Shown here piece after piece: positions 1-12,293 of a stretch of DNA of 64,000 nt. The first letter of the stretch is position 1, and every line of letters starts with the position of its first letter. The stretch lies in contig NZ_MZMO01000001.1 of assembly GCF_002240565.1 (NCBI RefSeq), forward strand, positions 1,426,001-1,490,000, in the 5' to 3' direction. This DNA comes from Clavibacter michiganensis subsp. insidiosus. Its GTDB lineage: Bacteria; Actinomycetota; Actinomycetes; Actinomycetales; Microbacteriaceae. The translations under genes were made by a program, and so were the position numbers. Below the pieces are notes generated by a model. The model was not told where the DNA came from. It worked only from the letters and a program-made list of their open reading frames with translations, and made no database searches.

Positions 1-1672
<1,672 letters not shown>

Positions 1673-1792
1673 GAAAAAACTTTGCTTGCGTCCACTATGT
1701 GGTTCCCGATATACGGTCGGGTATCAATTGAACAACCAGCTTGACTGGTCGATTCATCACAGATTTCATGCTCTTCGGGGTGTGTGTGAGGT
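1673..1792 (+). other. 23S-5S internal transcribed spacer
   Basis: Spacer of about 120 bases between the two rRNA genes, more AT-rich than the surrounding chromosome. It has a small inverted repeat around 1708-1726 (cccgatatacggtcggg), probably part of the precursor processing structure. No tRNA is seen in it. Confidence 0.7.
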
Positions 1793-1910
1793 GTTTCGGC
1801 GGCCATAGCGAGAGGGAAACGCCCGGTTACATTCCGAACCCGGAAGCTAAGACTCTCAGCGCCGATGGTACTGCAGGGGGGACCCTGTGGGAGAGTAGGA
1901 CACCGCCGGA
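1793..1910 (+). rRNA. 5S ribosomal RNA
   Basis: A 5S gene of about 118 nt with the usual order: a GGCGGCCATAGCG 5' stem, the CCCGGTTACATTCCGAACCCGGAAG loop B/C core, and a 3' stem ending ACCGCCGGAC. It is the last gene of the rRNA operon and is followed 20 bases later by a strong terminator. End positions are estimated from the terminal stem. Confidence 0.95.
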
Positions 1911-1932
1911 CTTAACTTGAGATTGATCGGGG

Positions 1933-1964
1933 AGGCCCGTCGCACATCGTGCGGCGGGCCTTTT
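1933..1964 (+). terminator. Rho-independent terminator of the rRNA operon
   Basis: A GC-rich hairpin (GGCCCGTCGCAC pairing with GTGCGGCGGGCC around an ATC loop) is followed directly by TTTT, about 20 bases after the 5S gene. This is the clearest intrinsic terminator in the window. Confidence 0.93.
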
Positions 1965-2318
1965 CGCGTTAACCGGCGAAGCGCCGTCACCGTCTGCGCA
2001 TGGCGCCGACCGGCGTCGTTGTGGCCGCGCCGGGCATCCGTGTCGCGACCTCGCTCGCCGCCCGTGAGCGCTCGCGCGACGCGGGCTCTGGATGCGACCC
2101 GCGAGCTCGGGACGAACGTCGCACGGAGGGGGACGGCTCGGATCCCGTGGTCACGGCACGTCGTGAACGTCCTGGGGCCTGGGCATCTCGGACGTCCCCG
2201 CGATCTGCGTCCGCGCGCGGTCGCGGTGCCACCGGTTAGCCTGGTACCTGACTTCCGCAGCACCCACAACACCACAGACATCATCAGGCCGTCAGGCCGT
2301 CAGGCCGACAGGAGCACA
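1965..2318. other. Intergenic region upstream of the housekeeping block
   Basis: About 350 bases without a convincing gene. Open frames run through it because of high GC, but none has family features or a ribosome site. It should carry the promoter of the block that follows; TTAGCCT near 2233 is a weak -10 candidate. Just before the ribosome site is a short tandem repeat of GTCAGGCC-like 8-mers at about 2283-2306. Confidence 0.5.
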
Positions 2319-4019
2319 GTGAGCGACTCATCCGATCGAGACAGCCGGCCCGAGGGCCAGGACCGCGGATCGTCGCACTCGCCGCGCGACCGGGATGGTG
2401 CGAAGCCGCCGTACGAGCGCGGGTCCTCCGGGGCTCCTCGCGGCCCGCGCGACGGCGGCCGTGCATCGGGTGCTCGTGGCGCCGGCGGTGAGCGGTCCGC
2501 GCGTGATGGCGAGCGCAAGCCGTGGTCGCGTGATGGCGGTCCGGGCGCGGCTCGTCCGTCGCGGGACGGGGAGCGCAAGCCATGGTCGAAGGACGGTGGC
2601 GGGGCTGCTCGTCCGCAGCGTGATGGGGAGCGCAAGCCGTGGTCGCGTGATGGCGCTTCGGGTGCCGCCCGTCCCTCGCGTGATGGTGAGCGCAAGCCGT
2701 GGTCCCGCGACGGCGGCGCCGGTGTGGCGCGTCCCGCTCGGGACGGGGAGCGCAAGCCGTGGTCGAAGGACGGTGGCGGCGCTTCGCGTCCGCAGCGTGA
2801 TGGCGAGCGGAAGCCCTGGTCGCGTGATGGCGGTTCGGGCGCGGCGCGTCCGGCCCGTGACGGCGAGCGCAAGCCGTGGTCGAAGGACGGGGGTCGCGAT
2901 TCAGGGGGCCGGGATGCCGGTCGAGGCGGTGCGCGGCCCCCGCGGGACGGCGACAAGCTCTGGACCCGAGACGGTCGACCTGCGCGGAACGACCGCGACG
3001 CGCCCCGCTACGAGGAGGCCCTGACCGAGGAGCAGCTGCGCGCGCGTGAGCTGCGCTCCGTGCGTCCCCGTCACGAGGATCCCGAGATCCCCGAGGACGT
3101 CAAGCCGGGCGATCTCGACCGCGTCGCCCGCAACGAGCTGAAGACGCTGAGCAAGGACAACGCCGAGGGCGTCGCCCAGCACCTGGTGATGGCGGCCCGT
3201 CTGATCGAGGAGGACCCGGAGCTCGCGCACCGGCACGCCACGTCAGCGGCACGCCGTGCGGGTCGCATCGCCGTGGTCCGCGAGTCCCTCGCCATCACGG
3301 CCTACGCCGTCGGCGACTACGCCCTCGCGCTGCGGGAGCTGCGGACCTACCGGCGCATCTCCGGGAAGAACGACCAGCTCGCCCTCATGGTCGACAGTGA
3401 GCGGGGCCAGGGGCGCCCGGACAAGGCGCTGGAGCTGGGGCGCTCCGTGCCGAAGGAGACGCTGCCGGCAGCGGAGCAGGTCGCGCTCGCGATCGCGATG
3501 TCCGGCGCCCGGCTCGACCTGGGGCAGACGGACGCGGCCCTCGACGAGCTGTCCATCGCGCAGCTGAACCGGGATGTCGCGTACTCGTACAGCGCCGACC
3601 TGTTCCACGCCTACGCGGAGGTGCTCGAGGAGCTCGGCCGCTCCGAGGAGGCGGAGGCCTGGCGCCAGCGCGCCGACGCGGCCGAGGCGGCGTTCGCGGA
3701 TCCGGACGAGGGTTGGGACGACATGGTCGAGGTCGTCGAGGAGGAGCTGGACGTCGCGGACCGCGGGGACGACGAGTCCCCAGACCACGACGATCCCGAC
3801 GTGCCGAGCGACGACGAGGATGGCGCGGCGGAGCCCGCGGCCCCCGTCTCCGAGGATCCCGGCGCGGACGGCGCGCCGATCCCGCCGAGCGAGGACGGGG
3901 ACAGCGCGGACATCGCGATCGACGTCGACGACGAGCTCGAGGCTGACGGACGCGGTGGCGCGGACGACGCGGAAGCGGATGCGGTCGACGGCGGGGAGGC
4001 GGACCGCGATGTTCGCTAG
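2319..4019 (+). CDS. Repeat-rich TPR-like protein, function unknown
   Basis: A 566-residue protein. The GTG start at 2319 is chosen because AGGAG lies 5 bases upstream (2310-2314); the frame stays open further upstream without features. It has three parts: a basic, Ser/Arg/Gly-rich N-terminus with seven near-perfect RDGERKPWS repeats (about residues 62-190); a middle alpha-helical part (about 250-420) with repeated A/L/Y patterns typical of tetratricopeptide repeats; and a very acidic Asp/Glu-rich tail (about 430-566). No signal peptide or membrane segment is seen. The gene overlaps the HAD phosphatase by 11 bases, so the two are probably co-translated. TPR proteins usually scaffold complexes. 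The charged repeats could bind RNA or DNA, which is inference. The specific function is not recognised. Confidence 0.85.
   Translation: MSDSSDRDSRPEGQDRGSSHSPRDRDGAKPPYERGSSGAPRGPRDGGRASGARGAGGERSARDGERKPWSRDGGPGAARPSRDGERKPWSKDGGGAARPQRDGERKPWSRDGASGAARPSRDGERKPWSRDGGAGVARPARDGERKPWSKDGGGASRPQRDGERKPWSRDGGSGAARPARDGERKPWSKDGGRDSGGRDAGRGGARPPRDGDKLWTRDGRPARNDRDAPRYEEALTEEQLRARELRSVRPRHEDPEIPEDVKPGDLDRVARNELKTLSKDNAEGVAQHLVMAARLIEEDPELAHRHATSAARRAGRIAVVRESLAITAYAVGDYALALRELRTYRRISGKNDQLALMVDSERGQGRPDKALELGRSVPKETLPAAEQVALAIAMSGARLDLGQTDAALDELSIAQLNRDVAYSYSADLFHAYAEVLEELGRSEEAEAWRQRADAAEAAFADPDEGWDDMVEVVEEELDVADRGDDESPDHDDPDVPSDDEDGAAEPAAPVSEDPGADGAPIPPSEDGDSADIAIDVDDELEADGRGGADDAEADAVDGGEADRDVR
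2502..2893 (+). repeat. Coding tandem repeat, seven 57-60 bp units
   Basis: Seven in-frame copies of a 19-20 residue unit beginning RDGERKPWS(R/K)DGG, joined by short Gly/Ala/Arg/Pro linkers. The units alternate loosely between an SRDG and an SKDG type, and third-base identity between units is high, which suggests recent expansion by unequal exchange. Confidence 0.9.
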
Positions 4020-5049
4020 GGCGGCCAAGGGGAGCGCCCCGCTGGACGGCGTCGACGTGATCCTCGCGGATCTCGACGGCGTCGTGTACGCGGGGCCCGA
4101 CAGCATCCCGCACGCCGTCGACGCGCTGAACCGCGCGGCCGGCGACGGGATCCGTCTGGGCTACATCACCAACAACGCGTCGCGCACCGACGCGTCCGTG
4201 GCCGAGCACCTGAGCTCGCTCGGGCTGACGGTCGCGCCCGAGGACGTCGTGACGTCGCCGCAGGCCGCGCTGCGCCTGCTCGCGGACCGCGTGCCCGCGG
4301 GATCCACCGTGCTCGTCGTCGGCGGTGAGGGCCTCGTGCACGAACTCGAGAAGGCCGGCTACGTCGTCACGCGCTCGACCGAGGACGAGCCGGCGGCGGT
4401 CGTGCAGGGCTTCGCGCCGGAGGTGGGCTGGACCCAGCTCGCCGAGGCCGCGTTCGCGCTGGCCGACCCGGACGTGGTGTGGGTCGCGACCAACACCGAC
4501 TGGACCATCCCCGTCGCCCGCGGCATCGCGCCCGGCAACGGGACGCTCGTCTCCGCCGTGCACACGGCGGTCGGGCGGCTGCCCGTCGTCGCGGGGAAGC
4601 CGGAGACGCCGATCTTCGACGTGGCCCGCGAGCGCTTCGGCGCTCAGCGGCCCGTGTTTCTCGGCGACCGGCTCGACACCGACATCCTCGGGGCGACGCG
4701 CGCCGGCATGGCGTCCGTGCACGTGCTCACCGGGATCGACCGGGCGAAGCAGCTCCTCGCGGCGGAGGAGGACCAGCGGCCGACCTTCATCCTCGAGCAC
4801 CTCGGGCAGCTGCACGAGCCGTATCCCGAGACGCGGTTCTCGCAGGAGGGCCGCGTCGCCACGGTCGGCAAGTCGTCCGTGCGCATCGCGGGCGACCGCG
4901 TCGAGGTCGTGAAGGACGGCGGATCCACGATCGACACGCTGCGCGCCGCCTGCGCCGTCATCTGGAACTCGGGCCGGCCGATCTACGGGCTGGACGTCGA
5001 GGAGTCCCTCTACGTCGCGGCCGGTGCCGCCGGCGCGGGCCGGGCATAG
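4009..5049 (+). CDS. HAD-superfamily phosphatase, NagD/class IIA type
   Basis: A 346-residue cytosolic phosphatase of the HAD IIA branch. Motif I is DLDGVVY (catalytic Asp at about residues 21 and 23), motif II is TNNAS (about 54-58), the motif III Lys lies in AGKPETP (about 195), and motif IV is LGDRLDTD (about 217-224). The cap between motifs II and III is of C2 type. Family members hydrolyse phosphoglycolate, pyridoxal phosphate or nucleotide phosphates; the substrate cannot be read from sequence. The ATG start overlaps the end of the preceding gene by 11 bases. A C-terminal extension of about 80 residues after the HAD core is as seen in actinobacterial members. Confidence 0.93.
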   Translation: MFARAAKGSAPLDGVDVILADLDGVVYAGPDSIPHAVDALNRAAGDGIRLGYITNNASRTDASVAEHLSSLGLTVAPEDVVTSPQAALRLLADRVPAGSTVLVVGGEGLVHELEKAGYVVTRSTEDEPAAVVQGFAPEVGWTQLAEAAFALADPDVVWVATNTDWTIPVARGIAPGNGTLVSAVHTAVGRLPVVAGKPETPIFDVARERFGAQRPVFLGDRLDTDILGATRAGMASVHVLTGIDRAKQLLAAEEDQRPTFILEHLGQLHEPYPETRFSQEGRVATVGKSSVRIAGDRVEVVKDGGSTIDTLRAACAVIWNSGRPIYGLDVEESLYVAAGAAGAGRA

Positions 5050-5058
5050 CGTGACGGC

Positions 5059-5241
5059 GTGAGCGACGAGCCCGAGGATCGCGAGGACCGCGACGACCGC
5101 GACGTCGCCGAGGAGCTGGTCTCCCGGCTGCAGCTGATCGAGGAGCAGCCGCTCGGCGACCGCGCCGCCGCCTTCGCTCTGCTGCACGACGAGCTGCGGA
5201 CGCGGCTCGAGGGCGGAGACGGGGCCGCGACGCGTGGCTGA
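5059..5241 (+). CDS. Small conserved acidic protein upstream of tlyA
   Basis: A 60-residue protein, GTG start 9 bases after the phosphatase stop and overlapping tlyA by 8 bases. It is rich in Asp, Glu and Arg at the N-terminus, followed by an amphipathic helix (EELVSRLQLIEEQPLGDRA). Small proteins of this kind lie between the HAD phosphatase and tlyA in many actinobacteria, so it is likely real. No function is recognised. Confidence 0.75.
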   Translation: MSDEPEDREDRDDRDVAEELVSRLQLIEEQPLGDRAAAFALLHDELRTRLEGGDGAATRG

Positions 5242-6094
5242 CGCCGGCGGCGGATCCGACGCCGCGCCCGGTGAGGCGCTCGGCGGCGACCTGCGGCTCG
5301 ACGCCGCCCTGCCCGCACTCGGCCTCGCGCGCTCCCGCACGCACGCCGCCCGGCTGATCGCTGACGGCCTCGTCACGGTCGACGGGCGCGGGGTCGTCAA
5401 GGCGTCGTTCCGTGTCGTGCCGGGATCCGTCGTCGAGGTCGCCGGGACCGACGCCTACGTGAGCCGCGGCGCCCACAAGCTCATCGGGGCGCTCGACGCC
5501 TTCTCGGATGTCGAGGTCGCCGGGCGCCTGGCGCTCGACGTCGGCGCGTCCACCGGCGGCTTCACGCAGGTGCTGCTCGAGCGGGGCGCCCGGCGCGTCG
5601 TGGCGCTCGACGTGGGTCACGGGCAGCTGGATCCGCTCATCCGCGAGGACCCGCGGGTCGACGTCGTCGAGGGATTCAACGTGCGCGACCTGACGCCGGA
5701 GTCGCTCGCCGGCGTGACGCCCGACGAGCTCGCGGGGGAGCGGCCCGCGCTCGTGGTCGGCGACCTCTCCTTCATCTCGCTGGGCCTCGTGCTGCCCGCC
5801 ATCGCGCGCACCGTCGCGGACGGGGCGGACGTCGTGCTGTTGATCAAGCCGCAGTTCGAGGTGGGCCGCACGGGGATCCGCGAGGGCATCGTGCACGACC
5901 CGGGCCTTCGCGACGACGCCGTGATGCGCGTGCTCTGGGCCGCGTGGGACCTCGGGCTCGGCACGGCCGGCCTCGTCCCCTCCCCGATCGTCGGCGGGGC
6001 CGGGAACCACGAGTACCTCGCCTGGTTCAGCGGTCGCGCGGGCGGCAATCCGACACAATGGAGATCGACGTCGAACGAGATCACAGGAGCGTGA
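5234..6094 (+). CDS. tlyA: TlyA-family rRNA 2'-O-methyltransferase
   Basis: A 286-residue SAM-dependent methyltransferase. The N-terminal S4 RNA-binding domain (about residues 18-80, with LGLARSRTHAARLIADG) is followed by an FtsJ-like Rossmann domain whose SAM loop is LDVGASTGGF (about 99-108); KPQFE lies near 205. In mycobacteria TlyA methylates C1409 of 16S and C1920 of 23S rRNA and sets capreomycin sensitivity. The equivalent of C1920 is present in the 23S gene of this window. GTG start, overlapping the small gene before it and followed by a GTGA overlap or near-overlap with nadK. Confidence 0.95.
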   Translation: MADAGGGSDAAPGEALGGDLRLDAALPALGLARSRTHAARLIADGLVTVDGRGVVKASFRVVPGSVVEVAGTDAYVSRGAHKLIGALDAFSDVEVAGRLALDVGASTGGFTQVLLERGARRVVALDVGHGQLDPLIREDPRVDVVEGFNVRDLTPESLAGVTPDELAGERPALVVGDLSFISLGLVLPAIARTVADGADVVLLIKPQFEVGRTGIREGIVHDPGLRDDAVMRVLWAAWDLGLGTAGLVPSPIVGGAGNHEYLAWFSGRAGGNPTQWRSTSNEITGA

Positions 6095-7017
6095 GCGAAG
6101 TGGCTGGACCCGCGAGGCACATCCTGGTCGTGTCCCACACGGGACGGCGCGACTCCATCGACGCGGCGCTCAGCGTGTGCGCGCAGCTGGCCGAGGCGGA
6201 CGTGCACCTGGTGCTCACGGCCGACGAGAAGGCCGACATCCTGCCCTTCGCGCCCGAGATGCAGGGCGTGGCCGTGCTGGGGGAGGACGTGCAGACGGCG
6301 GACCTCGAGATCGTCATCGTCCTCGGCGGCGACGGCACGATCCTGCGCTCGGCCGAGATCGTTCGCGGCACGTCGGTGCCGCTGCTCGGCGTGAACCTCG
6401 GGCACGTGGGCTTCCTGGCCGAGAGCGAGCGGGAGGACCTCACGGCCACGGTGCGCCGCGTGCTCGACCGCGACTACACCGTCGAGGAGCGCATGACGCT
6501 CGACGTCACGCTCAAGGTCGACGCCGACATCGTCTACCGCACCTGGGCGCTCAACGAGGCGACCGTCGAGAAGGCGAGCCGCGAGCGCATGCTCGAGGTG
6601 GTGGTCGAGATCGACGGGCGGCCGCTCGCGTCCTACGGCTGCGACGGCATGGTCGTCTCGACGCCCACGGGATCCACCGCGTACGCGTTCTCGGCCGGCG
6701 GCCCCATCGTGTGGCCGAGCCTCGAGGCCATGCTCGTGGTGCCGCTCAGCCCGCACACGCTCTTCGCCCGCTCGCTCGTCGTGGGCCCGGAGTCCACGGT
6801 CGCCGTCGAGGTGCTCCGCCGCACGTCCGGATCCGGCGTGCTCTGGTGCGACGGACGCCGCACGCGCGACATGCCGCCCGGCGCGCGCGTCGAGACCCGC
6901 CGGTCGGCCATCCCCGTGCGCCTCGCGCGCCTCAAGCAGTCGCCGTTCACCGACCGCCTCGTGAACAAGTTCGAGCTGCCGGTCACCGGCTGGAGGGGGC
7001 CGGTCGATCGTGATTGA
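6091..7017 (+). CDS. nadK: NAD kinase
   Basis: Phosphorylates NAD to NADP. About 308 residues with the family motifs GGDGT (about 79-83), NLGHVGFLAE, and the second-domain signature PTGSTAYAFSAGGP (about 191-204). The start is uncertain: GTG 6091 forms a GTGA overlap with the tlyA stop, but the AGGAG at 6085-6089 is better spaced for GTG 6100, and an upstream ATG exists at 6058. The protein core begins at ARHILVVSHTGRRDS, which fits 6091 or 6100. Overlaps recN by 8 bases. Confidence 0.95.
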   Translation: MSEVAGPARHILVVSHTGRRDSIDAALSVCAQLAEADVHLVLTADEKADILPFAPEMQGVAVLGEDVQTADLEIVIVLGGDGTILRSAEIVRGTSVPLLGVNLGHVGFLAESEREDLTATVRRVLDRDYTVEERMTLDVTLKVDADIVYRTWALNEATVEKASRERMLEVVVEIDGRPLASYGCDGMVVSTPTGSTAYAFSAGGPIVWPSLEAMLVVPLSPHTLFARSLVVGPESTVAVEVLRRTSGSGVLWCDGRRTRDMPPGARVETRRSAIPVRLARLKQSPFTDRLVNKFELPVTGWRGPVDRD

Positions 7018-8725
7018 GGAGATCACCATCCGCGACCTCGGGGTGATCGGCCAGGCCACGCTGCCGCTCGGGCCCGGCTTCACGGCCGTCACCGGCGAGA
7101 CCGGCGCGGGCAAGACCATGGTCGTCACCGCACTCGGGCTGCTGCTCGGCGCGCGCGCCGACTCGGGCGCCGTGCGGCAGGGGAGCGAGCGCGCGGTCGT
7201 CGAGGGGCGCTGGATCATCGCGGCCGACGGCCCCGTGCCCGAGCGGGTGCGCGACGCCGGGGGAGACGTGGACCCGTTCGGCGACGGCACGCGCGGCGAG
7301 CTCATCGTCACGCGCCAGCTCTCGTCCGAGGGCCGCAGCCGCGCGTCGGTCGGCGGCCGCGGTGCGCCGGCGGCGCTGCTCACGGAGATCGGCGAGCAGC
7401 TCGTCGTGGTGCACGGGCAGTCCGACCAGATGCGGCTGCGGTCGTCCACCGCGCAGCGGCAGGCCCTCGACCGGTTCGCCGGATCCGCGCTCGCGCCCGT
7501 CCTCGGCGAGTACCAGGAGGTGTTCCGCCGCTGGCAGTCCGCCCGCGCCGAGCTCGACCGCCTCGTCACCGAGCAGGACGCCCGCACGCGCGAGGCCGAG
7601 GAGCTGCGCGCGGCCATCGACGCGATCGAGGCCGTCGCGCCCCAGCCCGGCGAGGACGAGGAGCTGCGCGAGCGCATCGACCGCCTCACGAACCTCGAGG
7701 ACCTGCGCGCCGCCGCGTCGGCCGCCCACGAGCTCATGTCGTCCGAGGACGCGTCCGGCGAGATGGCCGACGCCGCGTCCGTGCTCGACACCGCGCACCG
7801 CCGCCTCGACCGGGTCGCCGCGCACGATCCGGGCCTCGCGGAGATCATCGAGTCGCTCGACAGCGCGCGGATCCTCGTGGCCGAGATCGCCGTCCAGCTC
7901 TCCGGCTACCTCGCGGGGCTCGACGCGGACGGCGCCCGCGAGCTCGAGACGCTGCAGGACCGCCGCGCCGAGCTCGCCGCCCTCACGCGCGCGCACGGCC
8001 CCACGGTCGAGGACGCGCTCGCGTTCCTCGACACCGGCAGCGCGCGGCTGCTGGAGCTCGACGGCGACACCGACCGGATCGACCTGCTGCGCGTCGAGGT
8101 GGAGCGCGACGAGCGGCTCGTCGGCGAGCTGGCCGCGCGCGTCACGGCGGTCCGCGAGGAGGCCGGAGCGCGGCTCGCCGCGGCCGTCACGACCGAGCTC
8201 GGCGCCCTGGCCATGGCCGACGCGTCGCTCGACGTGCGGGTGTCCCCGCGGGAGGAGCCCGCGCTGTCGGGCGCCGACCGGGTCGAGATCCTGCTGCGCC
8301 CGCATGCCGGCGCCGAGGCGCGCCCGCTCGGGCGCGGGGCGTCCGGCGGCGAGCTGTCGCGCGTGATGCTCGCCATCGAGGTCGTGGTGGCCGGCGACGA
8401 CCCCGTGCCCACCTTCGTGTTCGACGAGGTCGACGCGGGCGTCGGCGGCGCGGCGGCGATCGAGATCGGACGCCGGCTGGCCCGGCTCGCCGAGCGCGCC
8501 CAGGTCATCGTGGTCACGCACCTCGCGCAGGTCGCCGCGTTCTCGACCAACCACCTGCGCGTCGTCAAGGGCGGCGACGGGCAGGTCACCGCGTCGAGCG
8601 TCACGCAGCTCGAGGGCGACGCGCGGATCCAGGAGATGGCGCGCCTGCTCTCCGGCCTGCCCGACAGCGAGAGCGGCCTGGCGCACGCGCGCGAGCTCGT
8701 CGAGACCGCGGCCTCGCTGCGCTGA
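7010..8725 (+). CDS. recN: DNA repair ATPase RecN
   Basis: An SMC-like ATPase of 571 residues that acts early in double-strand break repair. The N-terminal half-ATPase carries Walker A GETGAGKT (about 28-35). A central coiled-coil part (about 160-370) is rich in Glu, Arg and Ala. The C-terminal half has the signature [11 protein letters not shown] and Walker [13 protein letters not shown] (about 469-480). GTG start inside the end of nadK. The order tlyA-nadK-recN is common in actinobacteria. Confidence 0.97.
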   Translation: MIEEITIRDLGVIGQATLPLGPGFTAVTGETGAGKTMVVTALGLLLGARADSGAVRQGSERAVVEGRWIIAADGPVPERVRDAGGDVDPFGDGTRGELIVTRQLSSEGRSRASVGGRGAPAALLTEIGEQLVVVHGQSDQMRLRSSTAQRQALDRFAGSALAPVLGEYQEVFRRWQSARAELDRLVTEQDARTREAEELRAAIDAIEAVAPQPGEDEELRERIDRLTNLEDLRAAASAAHELMSSEDASGEMADAASVLDTAHRRLDRVAAHDPGLAEIIESLDSARILVAEIAVQLSGYLAGLDADGARELETLQDRRAELAALTRAHGPTVEDALAFLDTGSARLLELDGDTDRIDLLRVEVERDERLVGELAARVTAVREEAGARLAAAVTTELGALAMADASLDVRVSPREEPALSGADRVEILLRPHAGAEARPLGRGASGGELSRVMLAIEVVVAGDDPVPTFVFDEVDAGVGGAAAIEIGRRLARLAERAQVIVVTHLAQVAAFSTNHLRVVKGGDGQVTASSVTQLEGDARIQEMARLLSGLPDSESGLAHARELVETAASLR

Positions 8726-8784
8726 GCCGACGACCCGCGGCCGGCGCGGCGCGGCGTGGCTGTCGCGACGCCCCGATTCCCACG

Positions 8785-8790
8785 TAGGAT
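8785..8790 (+). promoter_or_regulatory. Probable -10 element (TAGGAT) for pyrG
   Basis: TAGGAT ends 8 bases before the GTG start of pyrG, so transcription would begin at or within a base or two of the start codon, giving a leaderless or nearly leaderless message, a common actinobacterial arrangement. No clear -35 is visible. A purine run GGAAG at 8791-8795 could instead act as a ribosome site. Confidence 0.45.
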
Positions 8791-8798
8791 GGAAGCCC

Positions 8799-10537
<1,739 letters not shown>

Positions 10538-10541
<4 letters not shown>

Positions 10542-11239
10542 CCGACGCGGCCACCGGATCCCCGGCGGGCGGGCTGCACGACGACCCGGTCACGTACGAC
10601 ATCACGTCGAGCGAGACCGTGTTCGCGGGCAAGATCTGGGACGTGAAGCGGGAGACGTTCCGGTACGGCGACGGCGAGATCACGCGCGAGTTCGTCGACC
10701 ACACGGGCGCCGTCGCGGTGCTCGCGATCGACGACGAGGACCGCGTGCTCCTCATCAAGCAGTACCGGCACCCCGTGCGCATGCGCGAGTGGGAGATCCC
10801 GGCCGGGCTCCTCGACATCACGGGCGAGCCGCCGCTCGAGGCCGTGCAGCGCGAGCTCGCCGAGGAGGCCGACCTGGTCGCCGCCGAGTGGAGCGTGCTC
10901 GCGGAGTACTACACGACGCCCGGCGGCAGCGACGAGGCGATCCGCGTGTACCTCGCGCGCGGGCTGACCCCCACGGCGGAGGCGTTCGCGCGCACCGACG
11001 AGGAGGCCGACATCGAGGTGCGCTGGGTGGACCTCGACGAGGTCGTCACCGCGGTGCTCGAGCGGCGGATCCAGAACCCGTCGACCGTGATCGCGGTGCT
11101 GCAGGCGCACGTCGCCCGGTCGCGCGGCTGGGCGACGCTGGGGCCCGCGGACGCCCCGTGGCCGCGCCACCCGAAGCTGCGCGACGGCGACGGCGACGGC
11201 GACCGCGGCCGCGACGGCGGGGGCGCGTCCGCCTCGTGA
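10538..11239 (+). CDS. NUDIX hydrolase, ADP-ribose pyrophosphatase type
   Basis: A 233-residue enzyme with an N-terminal beta domain and a Nudix box around residues 90-112 (E-x7-REL-x-EE, in [18 protein letters not shown]). The box has ADL where most members have TGL. Surroundings such as [11 protein letters not shown] and [11 protein letters not shown] fit ADP-ribose pyrophosphatases. The C-terminus is a low-complexity Asp/Gly/Arg tail. GTG overlaps the pyrG stop, and its end overlaps xerD by 4 bases. The same pyrG-NUDIX-xerD order is known in actinobacteria. Confidence 0.92.
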
Positions 11240-12222
11240 CCGACGCGGCCGACGGACTCGGGGGAGCGGCGCCCGACGCCGCCCCCGAGGTCCCGGTCGC
11301 GCTGCGGCGCGCCGTCGACCGCTGGCTCCGGCACGTCGAGGTGGAGCGCGGCCTCTCCCGCAACACCATCCAGGCGTACCGCCGCGACCTCGCGCGCTAC
11401 GCGGCGCACCTCGCGGCCGAGGGCGTCGTGGATCCGGCCGGCGCCCGCCCCGCGCACATCGCCGGCTTCGCGCAGCGCGTCCGCGACCCCGAGCACGGCG
11501 GCCTCGCGGCGTCGTCGCTCGCGCGCATGCTCTCCAGCGTCCGGAGCTTCCACCGGTTCCTCGTGGAGGAGGGCATCGTCGACGTCGACGTGTCCGCCGA
11601 GCAGAAGCCGCCCAAGCTGCCGAGCCGCCTCCCGAAGGCCGTCTCCATCGAGACGATGGGGCGGATCCTCGACGCGACCGACGGCGACGAGCCGCTCCGC
11701 GTGCGCGACAAGGCCCTGCTCGAGCTGCTGTACGCGACGGGCGCGCGCGTGAGCGAGATCACGGCGCTCACGGTCGACGACGTGCTGGGGCCCGACGGCG
11801 CCGCGGCCGAGATCGTGCGCGTGCTCGGCAAGGGCGGCAAGCAGCGGATCGTGCCCGTGGGATCCTTCGCTCGGCGCGCCGTGGACGCCTACCTCGTGCG
11901 CGTCCGCCCGGTCCTCGCGGCCCGCGGCACCGCGACGCCCGCGCTGTTCCTGGGCCTGCGCGGCCACGCTCTCTCCCGGCAGAACGCGTGGCTCGTGATC
12001 AAGGCGGCCGCCGAGCGCGCCGGCGTCACGGAGGAGATCTCGCCGCACACCTTCCGGCACTCGTTCGCGACGCACCTCATCGCGGGCGGCGCCGACGTGC
12101 GCGTGGTGCAGGAGCTGCTCGGCCACTCGTCGGTGGCGACCACGCAGATCTACACGCGCGTGACCGTCGACACCCTGCGCGACGTCTACACGACCGCGCA
12201 CCCGCGTGCCCGCCGGGCGTGA
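11236..12222 (+). CDS. xerD: Tyrosine recombinase XerD
   Basis: A 328-residue site-specific recombinase that resolves chromosome dimers at dif. The SAM-like core-binding domain (about 20-110) is followed by a catalytic domain with Arg in TGARVSEI (about 171), Lys in GKGGKQR, His/Arg in HTFRHSFATH (about 271-274), His in LLGHSS (about 297) and the Tyr nucleophile in TQIYTRV (about 306). Chromosomal context (pyrG, parA, scpAB) supports the housekeeping XerD rather than a phage integrase. Confidence 0.95.
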   Translation: MTDAADGLGGAAPDAAPEVPVALRRAVDRWLRHVEVERGLSRNTIQAYRRDLARYAAHLAAEGVVDPAGARPAHIAGFAQRVRDPEHGGLAASSLARMLSSVRSFHRFLVEEGIVDVDVSAEQKPPKLPSRLPKAVSIETMGRILDATDGDEPLRVRDKALLELLYATGARVSEITALTVDDVLGPDGAAAEIVRVLGKGGKQRIVPVGSFARRAVDAYLVRVRPVLAARGTATPALFLGLRGHALSRQNAWLVIKAAAERAGVTEEISPHTFRHSFATHLIAGGADVRVVQELLGHSSVATTQIYTRVTVDTLRDVYTTAHPRARRA

Positions 12223-12236
12223 GCGACCCTCCCCGG

Positions 12237-12242
12237 TACACT
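12237..12242 (+). promoter_or_regulatory. Possible -10 element (TACACT) before the parA-scp genes
   Basis: TACACT lies in the 71-base gap between xerD and the ParA-like gene, about 52 bases before the GTG start. The -35 side is not convincing. It may give the downstream genes their own promoter. Confidence 0.3.
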
Positions 12243-12293
12243 CGCAGGATCCGGCGGGATCCCGCGTCGGACGAGCGGCAGAGAGAGATCCAC

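Noticed and set aside
2502..2893. Regular 57-60 bp repeats that might suggest a CRISPR array
   Set aside because: The repeats are in frame inside a coding region, spacers are absent, and units differ by codon-level changes.
3385..5400. Open minus-strand frame of 671 codons across the HAD phosphatase and neighbours
   Set aside because: It is an antisense frame kept open by very high GC3; the translation is low-complexity Arg/Ala/Val without family motifs and covers several real genes.
5617..7848. Open minus-strand frame of 743 codons across tlyA, nadK and recN
   Set aside because: Same cause; the three plus-strand genes have full sets of family motifs and overlap each other normally.
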